Assembly: GCA_903813345.2 (NCBI GenBank)
Contig: CAIIXF020000007.1
Span: 38,858,671-38,922,670 of the forward strand
Length of the DNA stretch: 64,000 bases
DNA from: Owenia fusiformis
Lineage: Eukaryota; Annelida; Polychaeta; Sabellida; Oweniidae
Direction of reading: 5' to 3'
Positions 46,695 to 58,999 of this stretch are shown here, piece after piece (positions within the stretch are counted from its first letter, which is position 1; each line of letters starts with the position of its first letter). The notes under the pieces were generated by a model. It saw only the letters and a list, made by a program, of their open reading frames with translations. It had not been told where the DNA came from and searched no databases. A program made the translations under genes and the position numbers.

Positions 46695-46840
46695 GAGGAT
46701 TGGCTCCCAGAATGCAACATGACACGTGCCAGCTTTCAAAATGCTGTCCCGCCATTTTGAAACCTGTCATGAGTAAATACGGTAACTGATGTTGCATTCT
46801 GGGAGTCAACCGTCCTTGGATAACAAACATGGCGATTCAT
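46695..46840. promoter_or_regulatory. Inverted pair of CTCCCAGAATGCAACAT motifs, possible promoter
   Basis: GGCTCCCAGAATGCAACAT at 46702-46720 and its inverted partner ATGTTGCATTCTGGGAGTC near 46789-46807 are separated by about 70 bases. CCCAGAATGCA is the core of the ZNF143/THAP11-type site found in animal promoters. No coding exon was identified next to it. It lies about 700 bases upstream of PRIM1. Confidence 0.4.
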
Positions 46841-47384
46841 GAAAACATTCATTCGATTTGGTAGGGATTTATCCATTATTTGCAGGTATGAAGCTTTGGA
46901 TTCATTTATTGTGCTACTTTAGTAAACGGGAATTATTTTTCTACCGCTTGGGAGAGTTTGAGACACAAAACTTGGAAATAAGCTCATTGCGACAACTTGT
47001 GAACGTTGAGTTTTATTTTTGTCCCCCACTGTACATTAATCTTTAAGCTTTTTAGGATGATAATGCAAGAACTAGTGCTTTACCCTTTAAAGCCTTAACA
47101 TCACAGTCACAGTTATAATTTGGGATAAGTAGCACCCTCACAACTACTTTTGTAATGAAATCTTGGGGTTGAAAATAAGTTGGATTAGTGGTTATTCACC
47201 TCAGCTTTTATTCAACAGCTTTGTGTCGACTACTGACAACATTTTACAACTCAAAACTTTCAAAACACAAGTAGTTGTGGGGGTGATTTTTAAAATCAAC
47301 CCAACATTTATGGGGGTAGCCGAAATCGTGATCTATACTTACCTTCTTCTAAGGCCACTATATCGTTGCCTTCGCCCAAAGATT

Positions 47385-47590
47385 ACCCTTTGCATTCGTT
47401 TGACTTCACTTCTTAAAAGAGAGCTTCGTCTTCACTCTTTCAAACTAAAATAAACCTGTGAACTGACCCGGAATTGACCAATGACATGCGCATATTTAAT
47501 TAGAACGCATTTGGCGTATGTTTCTTCAAGCTCGCTGATTAGTGGAAGAAAGGTCAGCACGTATCTGGCGATTTAAAATATTTAAAAAAA
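47385..47590. repeat. Copy of the dispersed GAGAGCTT repeat family
   Basis: Shares TTTGACTTCACTTCTTAAAA and GACCAATGACATGCGCATAT with copies at 43.2 and 52.7 kb. Confidence 0.72.
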
Positions 47591-47893
47591 TTATAACACG
47601 ATGGTCAGCTTTTTTCGAATGGTTCACGGTGTTCCAGATGAAATTACTTGTACAATAACGTAATCTTGAATGTTAGGCAAAAAAGTGGATGCGGTTTAAA
47701 ATGCTGCAATCTGATTAGTCAAAATGGCAAATTTCGAAAAACTGTCCAGCACAGTCCTTTTCTGAATGTTTTGATGATTAAGACAATTACTATGTGCAAT
47801 TTTTGCTCAAGTTTAACTTCCTGTGTCATCACAACCCTGATATATTTTTACAATATTGGAACACGGTCTAGGATTATACTCATCTGTTCGATA

Positions 47894-48528
47894 GGTAAAG
47901 ATTAAAAGGTGGATTGGATCAAGTGGATTGGATTCATGTAAAAGGTGGATTGGATCGGAAATCTTCAAAATATAGAATTACTTTAAGATTTTTTTCTATT
48001 GATCCCCCTCTGTCAGATTGGTGCTCTCTTCTCTTTCACAATGTCAAATAACAGATGTAATATTATTTTGCTTGGGTGGACTAGAAGAGTAACCTGGTAC
48101 CCACTTTCTGATAAATAATGTTATTAATTTCAGGGTAATTTAAGGCAATTCATAAATCATAAGGAAGAGCCATATCATCTGTTTTCAATCCAAACAGAAC
48201 ATCTAGTAGATGGGATCATCAACACATCAATTTGAATGACAGATTTTATCAACAAAGATCTATGTTTATTAACCTTAGAAAGTTGATTTACGAGGGAAAG
48301 CAGTTGAATCCTTATAGTATCCATCAACTAATTATATTGTATTTGTTGTTCTTTTGTTGTTCTGATTCCCCAAAGAGACCCAAGTGATCGCAAAATACTT
48401 TGAGAATGGAAATTTTGCTGAGAGGAAGATCAACAGAAAAAAATCTTCATATTTTTAAGATTCCTGATCCAATCCACCTTTTACATGAATCCAATCCACT
48501 CGATCCAATCCACCTTTTAATCTTTACC
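47894..48528. mobile_element. 635-bp MITE with perfect 8-bp target duplication
   Basis: The ends are GGTAAAGATTAAAAGGTGG and its reverse complement; pairing runs for about 100 bases and includes a repeated AAAGGTGGATTGGATC word. The flanks GTTCGATA at 47886-47893 and 48529-48536 are identical. The duplication length fits hAT-type or similar transposases. Confidence 0.9.
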
Positions 48529-48536
48529 GTTCGATA

Positions 48537-51500
48537 AGGCAAAATTGACAAAATTATTGAACTTGAAGAAATTGAGATAAAGATCTTGATTTGAGCTTGC
48601 CCCGAATCATAACTGCATACTGACTTTGCATTAGCATCACAGTGCAAAAGTATATGCATCTTTCCATCGTATAGCCCTGGCATCGGATTTAAACAACATG
48701 CATTCTAGCAAGCCAAAGATGTCATGGACTCTGAATTTGTCAGATCATTAGATTTCAAATGTAAAATCAAATTTCGAACCTAATGAAAACTACATATAGA
48801 AAGTGCTAGAAATTATTTAGGTGTAAGCTAGAATTAAACATTGCTTACTCTCAGGGTGTGATCAAAAGATTTGTCCGCTATTACAGAGCTTGTTAAAACT
48901 TCAAAATTTACCTTTACATATGTTTTTATACCAAAGACAATTACCTACTCCATGCAATGGATATACAACATTTGCAGTTAACCACTTTTGTTTGAAGCTA
49001 TTGAAAATGACACCAGAGTATCATACTTTAAAATGTACCATTTATTTTTAATGGCAGTGGAATGATAATACTGTACTCCCTGTTAATTTCCCAAATTTTA
49101 ATTTCGCAAATTTTAAGAAAACATGATTTTGCGGCTACAATTTTGTAAAGATTAATTTTCGTGATTTTACCACAATCGGGAAAAGCGCGAAACTAGATCG
49201 CACACGAAAAATACCGGGAGTACAGTATTTCCAAATGTTTATAGCATGAATCTGAAGGTATAATGATAGCTATATTAGGTCTATTTAATTCATTCATCAA
49301 AAATATTTAATAATGTCTGATTATTTTGTCCGCTATGACGTAGCTGTTTCACATCTCACATTTGAATCTGCTTTGTCACAGCGAACATAGAAATTAAACA
49401 TTATTTTTTAAAAATATTAAAATGCGAATGTGAATAGGAATTAAAAAAATATTTGGTTTGAGAATGTTCTATTCAATCAGCCCTATAGGTAAAATAAAAT
49501 GCCCTACATGTAAGAACCTTTTTGATTGCTACTGTCATAGTAATATAGCATAACACCACCTCTATTTGGTATACTATGCTAGATACTTTTATTAATGAAT
49601 TGTGGCATATACAGAATGGAATCACAGATTTGAAGAGGACCTGTAAAATGTGTTTGATAAGTTGGATGCCATACCTTTTGGTGGAGATATGTTCAAATTC
49701 AGGTTGCTAGGAGATTACTGATTGACACAAAATGTCACATTCTCAGTGCATAAGGGAGTATTTCAAAAGATCGATGATGGAGAATTTAAACTGTATTTGA
49801 ACAGTTTTGTGGTGAGGGGGTCATACGCCTTAAAAATTTGCTTTCCGACATTGTTTCCAGGAATTTTATTTCAGCAAATTTTGTTGGATGTAAACTCAGG
49901 ATTCTGCAGTGAGATACAATACAAGAGATAATCTTATGCTGATACTGTACAAAAATACAGATTGGAATAATTATAAAGATTGACTGTATTATGTTAGAAA
50001 TAGTGTGATTTAACGCAATCTATGATACATATCCACACTTCTCAAACACAGATGTGAGGGGGAAAGGGAGGGGGGTCACACATTAAATGTTCAAATATAG
50101 TTAATTTTCCATCATCGATCTTTTGAAATGCTCCCTAACTCTCCTCATATCACATGTTTGATAAAAGGTCCCATGTAAAGTTTAAACCCATTTGGCTTAT
50201 ATTGAATTCTTACCTAATTACTGTGATTGCACCTAATATCTTTCAAACATTTAAACAATTTAGTGTCTTATGGTTTAATCCTTCTATAGATTCAAATGTA
50301 ATAATGATTGCAGTTTTAGAAAAGCACTTTCATAAACCAACTAGACCCACTGTTACTAAAAACTGGCATAAGTGTTAAGTGGTTTTCAGGTCAGGTGTAA
50401 TAGTGACCAGTTTTAATTAAAACATCCTCCTGAACAAAATTAACAAAAATAACTACAAGCATGTAGCCTTAGTTCTTTTACTAACTATCATGGGTGAATG
50501 AAATAGGGATGTTATAATAGCCTTTCTTTAGAGTTTAAAATTGAAAAGAGTGAAAGTTTTGTAAAACTGCATTTAAACTGGAAGGTACTATTCATTTTAG
50601 TGGGATATCTGTAATTTTTTCTGTGGTAGATAATGTAAGTATTCGCAAATCTTTTCCCATGGAAAAATAGGTGGAAAAGTGCCTTGTAGAAAAAACAGTA
50701 TTGTTTTATCTCAAAAAGGTTGGTTAAAGAAATGATAATATAATCAGGATACCAATTTGTATTTTAGCACTTTCTACTTCAGTGTTTTCTTGTATCTTAT
50801 AAATGAATTAAGTAAATTGAGCAAATGTCCATAATTATGGTGAAATCGTTTTTTGGATTAGAGATCAAATTGAATTGCTTCCAATTTTGAAAATGTTATG
50901 ACAACTTTACTTCCATTTTTCATATTTACCAAATATAAATAAAGCAATGATCTTTGCCAAGACATTCACATTAAATTAGAAACTGCTGCAGTTGAACATT
51001 GGATATCTGTAGACAGGACCTTTCTATCAGTAAATTGTCTTCCAGACAAACACCGTCTCCATTTTCAGGATAAGGTCTCCATTTTAATAATGTTCTCATA
51101 TAAAGAGACAATATAGCATGAAATGAATGGGCTATTACATAGTATATGTTTGTATGGTTAATATAAGCCTTTAAATGATTTTAAGCCTTTAAATGATTGT
51201 ATGCTTAATATAAGCCTTTAAATGATTTTATGCTTAATATAACCCTTTAAATGATTTACTTGTATATTTCAGGTCATGACAACAGCGTTAGAAGATTAAT
51301 GACACACAATCATTGCGATTAATGACACACAAACATTGAGATTAATGACACACAAACATTGAAACAAAGCACAGACTGTTAAAACATACTCTCCAAATTT
51401 ACTGCTGTAATTTGAGACATTTTTAAGTGTGTAATTTGACATCAAGGATTTACATAGAGCTGTTATAAACACAGTGACATTTACTCGTATAAAACATAAA

Positions 51501-52689
51501 CTTACATAGGTTGTCAAACCTTATGTTGGATATAGAGTGCCCTTGTACTGAACGTCTACATGGCAGTCAAGGCTATGGATTTATAGGAAGCAAAAAAACA
51601 AAGATAAAAACCTGGATGAAAAAGTCAAAAATGTCAAATAAATATTATTTTACAAAATGTAAAAAGTAACATTAGTTCTTATATTTTTGGACCTAATGCA
51701 TTGAAAACAGCATTGTACTTTCATATAAGATTATCTGAATTTAAACAGATATATCAATAACAAATAATGAAAAACAAACCAGTATGGAAACAGAAAAAGT
51801 CATGTCTTCAACTCTCTGACTTGCAGTAAAGATGTTCCAAATGGCCTGTTACAAAAAAAATCGTCAAATATCCCACGATGGATTTCCGCCAGTGACAATA
51901 AGTGCTTTGTTAACGGTAAGTTGGACTGTATCTTTAACCTCTAATTAAGAAGAGTTGCAGAGGGTTCTTCATCTGAATAATGCAGGGGTATAGGGTGGTG
52001 GTGGGGGGGGGTAGGTCATGGTGTGTCAACCCTGTCGGAATGACGTCGTTTTCTTGTGGAAGTGGGTACTTTGTATGGATGGAGTGAACTGGCAGTTTGC
52101 CTTCAGCAAAGATTGTGAATTTAAAATATTCAATTAAAAAATTGAGAGCTCCTTTAGGCCCATTTTCTTGATAATTTGGTCTAAAATAAAAAATAAGGTC
52201 TTAAAAGGCCTATTTATGCCCTAAAAGGCCAAGTATTTGGGCCCCTTATTATTTGTTTTGTTCATCAAAAGTAATTATTTCTTTATTTTAGGTTTGGGAA
52301 TATGTAAATGTCTGGTATTTAATTCAGAGCCCATGCAGTGTGCAGCCTGTAGTGAATGGTCTTTAAATCTATTGTAAAATGAATAAACTTTTGATAGATT
52401 ACGTTTTTGTAATGTATTTGGTTGCTTTACAGTGTGACAAATGAATGTTTTGCCCTGTAGTTATTGTAGGCTCTAAATAGGAGATCTATATGATTCAGTT
52501 TTGAGGTCTTAATGACCACCAATGGATTTGTCATTGCTTTAAATGGGAGTTTGAATATGAAATAAAACTCAGCTACTTATGAAGGTATAATGCTACATGT
52601 CTGCAACTCTGATTGGATAGCTGGATTTCAATTGAATATTCTGATTGGATGAGGGAGACTCAAAGTATTATTTCCAATTTCAGATGAAG
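48537..52689. other. Intergenic stretch, no gene recognised
   Basis: AT-rich, with frames under 75 codons and no domain. It holds the small MITE above, a block of AATATAAGCCTTTAAATGAT repeats (51150-51260) and a few ATTGAGATTAATGACACACA copies (51290-51365). Confidence 0.6.
49071..49225. mobile_element. 155-bp mariner-like MITE
   Basis: Ends CTGTACTCCC and GGGAGTACAG between TA dinucleotides, with a partially pairing interior. A TA target and short TIR fit the Tc1/mariner group. Confidence 0.75.
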
Positions 52690-52900
52690 CTCTCTTTTAA
52701 GAAATTGACCAATGACATGCGCATATTTAATTAGAACGCATTTGGCGTATGTTTGTTCAAGCTCGCTGAATGGTAGAAGAAAGGTCAGCGCATACTCAAA
52801 CTGTCGCCGGTACCCGTTGTGGGGGCGGGGCTACTAAACTGTAATATGGTCTCTACTAGGCAGAGTGTAGTTTAACTAGACTCTGCACGCAGGGTAGAAT
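52690..52900. repeat. Copy of the dispersed GAGAGCTT repeat family
   Basis: Matches the 47.4-kb copy over GACCAATGACATGCGCATAT to GGTCAGC and the 43.2-kb copy over CTAAACTGTAATAT..CTAGGCAGAG..CTAGACTCTGCA. Confidence 0.72.
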
Positions 52901-53180
52901 GCACCATGATAAAAACATATAAAAAGATTTTATGTTTTCCTCTAGGAGCTTTTGAACCTTAATATTTTATATCAAATATTTGGACTGCATTCTGACATGT
53001 TCTATATTTAGAAAACTGTGTGTTCATAGTGACACAGGCTAATGGCATTATAAGTTCATGACTTATTAAGATACAGTTACTCATGTGTTCTACAGTTTGC
53101 CTTAGTCTATATTTTATGCTATGACGTTTTATATTAAGTGATTCGAGGAATCACTTGCAGCTACGCAGAAGTGCCATGTA

Positions 53181-53240
53181 CGAGGGTTGTCCCAGAAGTA
53201 ATGCACTATATACTCTTACTTACTTCTGGGACAACCCTTG
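53181..53240. mobile_element. 60-bp mariner-type hairpin
   Basis: CGAGGGTTGTCCCAGAAGTA at the left and TACTTCTGGGACAACCCTTG at the right form an almost perfect hairpin flanked by TA. The sequence looks like the two TIRs of a mariner element joined with almost nothing between them. Confidence 0.82.
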
Positions 53241-53987
53241 TATATGTGCAGTTATTGGAAGAATTGATGAATAAAATCACAATTTTGTAGAATGACTTTT
53301 AGACGCCATGCATTAAAATACTCATGACTAATTTTTTATGTTGGAAAATGTAAGTCACTTGTGTTGTTATAAGTTAGCAAAATTACCACAAAACAGATAT
53401 ACTAGCAGAAATGAAATACATACAAGTTGTAGATATTACATTCATATAGGTGGCAGATGAATGCAAAATGCAATAGAAATAGAGATGTTATCACATGGCA
53501 CTAATGTGATGGCTAAGATTGGACCAAAGTGTTTTTACATTTCAAATTGTTAGTACCTCAGTGTAAATACTCGCATCTGATTGGTCAATTAGCGGTCAAC
53601 ATTTTTGCCTGTACCCCACCTGTGCATCATGGGATATCATATTATTGGCCGCGTATGTTACTGTACTACACTTGTGAATTATGGGGAATATGACATCATA
53701 ATGTTTACAGAAAAAAACATGGTAGACGGACATTTTGCATTACGTTGATGGAAGTGATATTTTGACTTTGCTAGACGACAAGTAGAGCAAAAATACAAAT
53801 AGAAACGTAAATTTTACATTATAATTTACGAGTGAGTATGCAGTGATGTGCCGAAAACAGAGAGTATAACTACCTTCAGATTTTCTTAAAAAATTATTGC
53901 TGGCGTGGTTCGGAGAAAAGATTGTAGAACGAAGCCATGATTGATGACTGTCGTCTATATGTGTATTATTAGTTTCTTCTGACTAAC

Positions 53988-54160
53988 AAAACAATTGTAG
54001 ACCTCTCCATTCGGTCAACCGTCGAAATCATATACCTCGACTGTAAACCTTGAAACTACTGTTGACCTCGACCTTCGGTCTCAGTCAACAGTAGTTTCTT
54101 GGTTTACAGTCTCGGTATACAATTTTGACGGTTTACCTCTGGAGAGGTGAACAATTGTAT
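53988..54160. repeat. 170-bp imperfect palindrome
   Basis: ACAATTGTAGACCTCTCCAT pairs with the mirror sequence ending GAGAGGTGAACAATTGT, and GTAAACCTTGAAACTACTGT pairs with ACAGTAGTTTCTTGGTTTAC. Probably a MITE or foldback remnant. Confidence 0.72.
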
Positions 54161-54678
54161 AATGTTCACTTTGGTGGAGAATGTTCACTTTAAGAAGGTA
54201 TTCACATTTAACATATTCACTGTATTGAGATGATAAGATCAAATGTTCACAATAGATAGGTGTTCACAAATGTTCACAACAGAGAGGTGTTCATTACATT
54301 ACTTTGAGAAGTGTTCACTTATAGTGCAGAGTATACATTTACACCATTTTGGGATCCATACCTGTACTATACCTTGAAAAACACAAACTTTAGATGTTAA
54401 GGAATTACTCTTGATATATCAGAATGTATACTATAAAAGGAAGTTCAATGATAAGTGACAAATTTCCTGTTGACTTATAATTCATGGTATTTAATTTTTA
54501 TAGAGTTCTTGGTATTATGGGCAATATAACCAATAGTTTTTAATTATCTATGGTTCTTGGTATTCTTGGCAATATAACAAATGCAGGTATTCAATTATTT
54601 ATGGTTCTTGGTATTATGAACAATATAATTATTTAGCATATATATACTGTAAGCTGAATAGAATGTGAGGTAAACTAC

Positions 54679-54897
54679 TTGAGTTTTTATGACAGTGTAC
54701 TTTGTGTGTTATCAAGTATGCTGATGACTGGTTCAGACGTCAGCTTAAATCCCTTCAATCGTGCGGACATGTCACGTTTTACATATGGTAATAAGCTCAA
54801 ATCATACATTTTCATTGCCCTAATTTTGGCGGTTTGTATTGTCATGATTCTGATTTGGTTTGGTTTTGAGGTTATATTCTTTAGGACGTCATACTAA
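54679..54897 (+). CDS. Possible small membrane protein, 72 codons
   Basis: The frame has a single strongly hydrophobic segment (YIFIALILAVCIVMILIWFGF, split around residue 45-65) after a polar N-terminal half. No family recognised. It sits about 1.1 kb upstream of the RING gene in the same direction and could be chance; AT-rich DNA often gives hydrophobic frames. Confidence 0.2.
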   Translation: MSFYDSVLCVLSSMLMTGSDVSLNPFNRADMSRFTYGNKLKSYIFIALILAVCIVMILIWFGFEVIFFRTSY

Positions 54898-55993
54898 GTA
54901 CTTTAAAAATCAGGGCATTTAAAGACAGTTTCCATAGTAATATTTGTTTAAGATAACCTTTATTACCACCACTTTAAAATATGTACTTCAATTTGGAAGG
55001 TCATCAATTATATTAGAATTGTAAAATATTCATCCATTTATGATTAAGTTGAATGTCATGGATGTTTTAATGAGGAAGAAATGATTCAGTTTTTAAAGGA
55101 AATAATTCATGAAAAATAAAATTGTGATAACAGTGTTTTGGTTAATGTCATTTCAAATGGGATTGTTAAGAACGGTAAGTTTATGTTTACTTTTCATAAT
55201 TTAAAAAGAACTTTTATATTTTCTGATTTTGTTTTCATTTTGTAATTCTTGAATGATATTAAATACTCTATACAGTAAAACCTATCTTATATAAACACCA
55301 CCTAGACTGGCCAATAGTGTTCAAATTGGCAGGTGTTCATATTTCAATTTAGGCATATTGAAAAAGGGGACCAAAAAGGATTCACATTGATAGATGTTCG
55401 GATAAGAGAGGTGTTCGGATTAGTCTATTTCTGCTGTATTCAGATATACTTTTGGTTGAATGTTACTGGTGTCACTGGCGTAGTGTAGGTATTTTGTGAG
55501 TGTATGCCACAAGTGAGCGAATGATATCCCCATATCGCATGCTTTGACATCCATGTCATCATTTCTTGGATTTCTTTACAATTTAAAGTGTTCACTGCCA
55601 ATTCAGTTCTTTGCTTTTCAAATCTTGACCACCATTCTTTCTTATTGATTTTGACAGGAATAAGCTACAATCACACGTCTTTCAAGCTTTCAATAATATA
55701 TGAGTCTAAATCAATGTTGTTTTGTCAACTTCTATAATCAATAAACATATTACAGTATGGTTAAGGCATACTATATATCTGTTGATAAAAGATATTAAAA
55801 TCATAATTTATGTAATGATTTACCTGTCAACAGAGGAAAGGTTATGCAAGGTAAAAGACCCAAGCATTAAACTAATTTGCCCACAATCTGAAATGAAAAT
55901 TCAAAGTGGATTTCACACAAGGATTAATGTACAATCAATTTATACCAGGAGGATTTTGAAAAAATACTAAGGTTAAGACTCACTGTTGTTAAG

Positions 55994-56773
55994 ATGGTAG
56001 ATGCGGTTGCCGAGGAGATCACTGAGACTCTAACATGCCTGATTTGTATGGAACTTTACGAGGATCCTAAGATATTAAAATGTGGTCACTCATACTGCAA
56101 GGTCTGCCTACAGAACCACGGATCCAAGAAGAAACAGTTGAAACACATATTAAGCTTGGACAGTGGTGCATGGGGTGTAGAAAGGACATTACACAAGAAA
56201 TCTCTTGTGAGTACCAAGGCCTATTGCACTGTGGATTACACTGGTGAGGGCACCAATGCACATGTAGTTACAGCTGTAATTGAAGAGGAAGATGAACTTA
56301 TGCTAATTGACCCAGATCTACAAGCAGCCTTTAAGATCAAATCTGGAAGTAACCTTGGCCTGAGGGATAAATGTAAAATGTCAGATTCAAAGATGAGTCT
56401 TAAAAGTAAGAGATCAGATTCGATATCAAGTATTGCTAGTAAACTTCTACGTGGACATGAACCTCAATCTCCAGGGACAGTAAGACGATTGGCTGAAGCA
56501 AGGGGTGCTTTTGTGATAACATGTCCGCTATGTTTGAAAACAACGATACTGGAGACCGGAAAGGTGGAGGAGCTGCCCACAAATTATGCTGGCAGCGTCA
56601 CAATGATTTGGCGATTCACTCGCAAAGTACGAGCAAAGTTCTGTGCTCTCTTTTCAAAGAAATCAAAGAAGGAAGATAATGCGTACAATGAAATCTATGA
56701 AATTGGAACTCATGAAGCACCAGAGAAAGAAGCAAGTGGACCCGGATTGTTAATATGCTGTCTGTGTTTTTAG
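55994..56773 (+). CDS. RING-type protein (TRIM-like RING with large insertion) and CaaX-like tail
   Basis: 259 codons without an intron. Zinc ligands C15, C18, C30, H32, C35 and C38 form the first part of a RING (CLICMELYEDPKILKCGHSYC). The last pair, C177 and C180, comes only after about 138 residues, in TCPLCLKTTILETGKVEELPTN, which closely resembles the end of TRIM RING domains. The insertion is partly acidic and serine-rich. After the RING comes a strongly basic stretch (residues 208-227, RFTRKVRAKF..SKKSKK) and a C-terminus GLLICCLCF whose last four residues CLCF fit a CaaX prenylation signal with a neighbouring cysteine. Likely a membrane-anchored E3 ubiquitin ligase; no B-box or coiled coil. 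The start Met follows an in-frame upstream stop, and AAGATGG is a good start context. Confidence 0.8.
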   Translation: MVDAVAEEITETLTCLICMELYEDPKILKCGHSYCKVCLQNHGSKKKQLKHILSLDSGAWGVERTLHKKSLVSTKAYCTVDYTGEGTNAHVVTAVIEEEDELMLIDPDLQAAFKIKSGSNLGLRDKCKMSDSKMSLKSKRSDSISSIASKLLRGHEPQSPGTVRRLAEARGAFVITCPLCLKTTILETGKVEELPTNYAGSVTMIWRFTRKVRAKFCALFSKKSKKEDNAYNEIYEIGTHEAPEKEASGPGLLICCLCF

Positions 56774-58449
56774 ATCATGACAACTTGGCAACATTTATAA
56801 CAATAACATTTTTCTATACTTTATATCAAGTAGTTAATTACGGGAACTAAAGGAATCAATTTTATTTATGTCTGTGTTTTAAGATCACCACAACTTGGCA
56901 ACATTTAGAATAATGCATTTTTGTGAACTTTATAAACATTTAATCGCATATGCAATATAATGTGGTTTATTGTTTCAATTGCCTCAGGGAATTTTCCTGT
57001 TTACATAATTGGGGATTTTAGAAAATGATCATTTGGTTTTTGGTCACTTAAGTTTTCCAGAGAATGTGAGGATGCACTTAATTAAGCTAATTAGGATTTT
57101 ATGTGATATTAATTAACTAGATTAGGTTTGAATTTAATATTATTATGGTGATATTTAATTAAGCTAATTAGGCTAATCTAGCTGATTAAACTAATTAAGT
57201 GTTTTACTTCTTAATACTCCCAGATGGCAAATTAATATTAACCAAGAAGATAAATATAACTTAAGCTATGTACAGCAAATTGTTTATATTCGTATATGAT
57301 ATCCACTCCAATAAAAGGTTACATTAACCGCGACTAGATTTGATATTTATTTCATGTGTGAACTCATTTTGAGTCAGTGTATAGTTGAGCCAATTATTTA
57401 CATTGGAAGAGGAATTGGAAATCACACCTCCTGTTACAAACAATGGTGAATTTATTCATATTCTGTTAATAATAAGCATTTTCTGCAAAAATAGTAACAG
57501 CAATACCTGTGTACATTCAAAGGTCACCTCTCTAATCTGAATACTTCCGATTTTCGGAATGTTTTTTCTTTTTCATGTAATCTGTCATTGACTTCCAAAT
57601 TCAAAAACAGAAATATGAATATTTGCCAATTTGCAATTTGCAGAATGGCTCAAATAAAGAGAATGTGGGAAATGTCTTTTTTATCTAGTGTTCAAGACTG
57701 TTTCCCAGCTTCATAAAAAGAACATTTTCACCATTTACTCAACTCGAAAATTCACTTTTGGTTTATCAGTTGAGCTGAAAGTTGTCTCGAACAATTTTCA
57801 ATCCTCAGTCTAAATATGGCTTTTTTTAAGGCCGGTTCAATAGCCGACTTTGAATGGACCTGCATGCTTAGTTTGAAAATAGAATCATCAGAGAAGGTTT
57901 TAAACCATGAAATTGACTACCAGAAGCAATTGTTTTTGAACCCATTATCAGCTCTGAAGTTCAATGTACCTTAAATAAAGGATTGCTCACCTTTGATAGC
58001 GCTCTCATTCTTATAGAAAAACACACTAAAATATAAAGGAAGCTGTTTTAATGTATTCCCTGCTGAGTAAATTCTGAAGTATTTACCAAGGTCACTTTTT
58101 ATCAGAGTCAGGCATTTGCAGTTATGTGGCCAAAATTGTAGCTTCATATTTTGATAAAGTCATGTCTATTTAAGCATTAAGGCAACCAACAGATTCAGGA
58201 AAACCAAAACCATCAATAATTGATATTTTATAGTTTCTATTTATCAATTTTCTGAGCCCCTGATAAGGGAATAATAAACTTGTTTTTTCATCAAATACTG
58301 AATTATTCATTTATTATTGTATAATGAATTATGTATTGAATGTTTCATAATGTTTAATGTTTCATACAGATATTTCTTCCGTATTTGTAAATAGATGTCA
58401 CCTAATTTCTATTTTATTGTAATACTCTTTAACATTCTTCAGTAATATG
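56774..58449. other. RING gene 3' UTR and intergenic DNA
   Basis: An imperfect repeat of the gene end (TGTGTTTTTAGATCATGACAA at 56763 and TGTGTTTTAAGATCACCACAA at 56873) is followed by AT-rich DNA. An AATAAA lies at 57311. TTAATTAAGCTAATTAG-type palindromes occur at 57080-57200. No further gene seen. Confidence 0.5.
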
Positions 58450-58999
58450 CAGGGCCGTAGGGAGAGGGGGTTCGTAGGGCTCGTGCGAACCCCCCCCCCC
58501 AAATCTTGCCTAAAAAAATTCGAACCCACCCTTTCTGGCAATTATGCAAACCTCCAAACTTTGAGTAAACTTTTTGCAGTCTTTCAAAAATTTATCGTTT
58601 TTGATTACCCAAAGACAATTGAGTTATATGTCAAGATGGAAATATGTGAGATTTATAGCTTCATTTTGAGTAAAAAAGATTTTAAAAAAACAGAAGAACA
58701 AAAAACTTCTAATCAATAATGGGCGATAATAGGTATGCTCTTTGCACTTTAGGCCTGAAATACTGAAGTAATATCTTCAAAATGAATTCAAATGCACAAA
58801 CAAAGCATACCTACCAAGTTGAAATTATCTGATTGATGTACATAACGTCAAAATGGTCTAATTTTTGATATAAATCTGCAGAGAATTTTGTTGTGACACT
58901 GGGCCGTGATGCACCAAAATTGTGAACGCTAGAAAATTCTTACTTACAACGTTCTTATTTTTTCATGCTGTAGTTAGATCAGAGAGCAAGTATAAAGAT

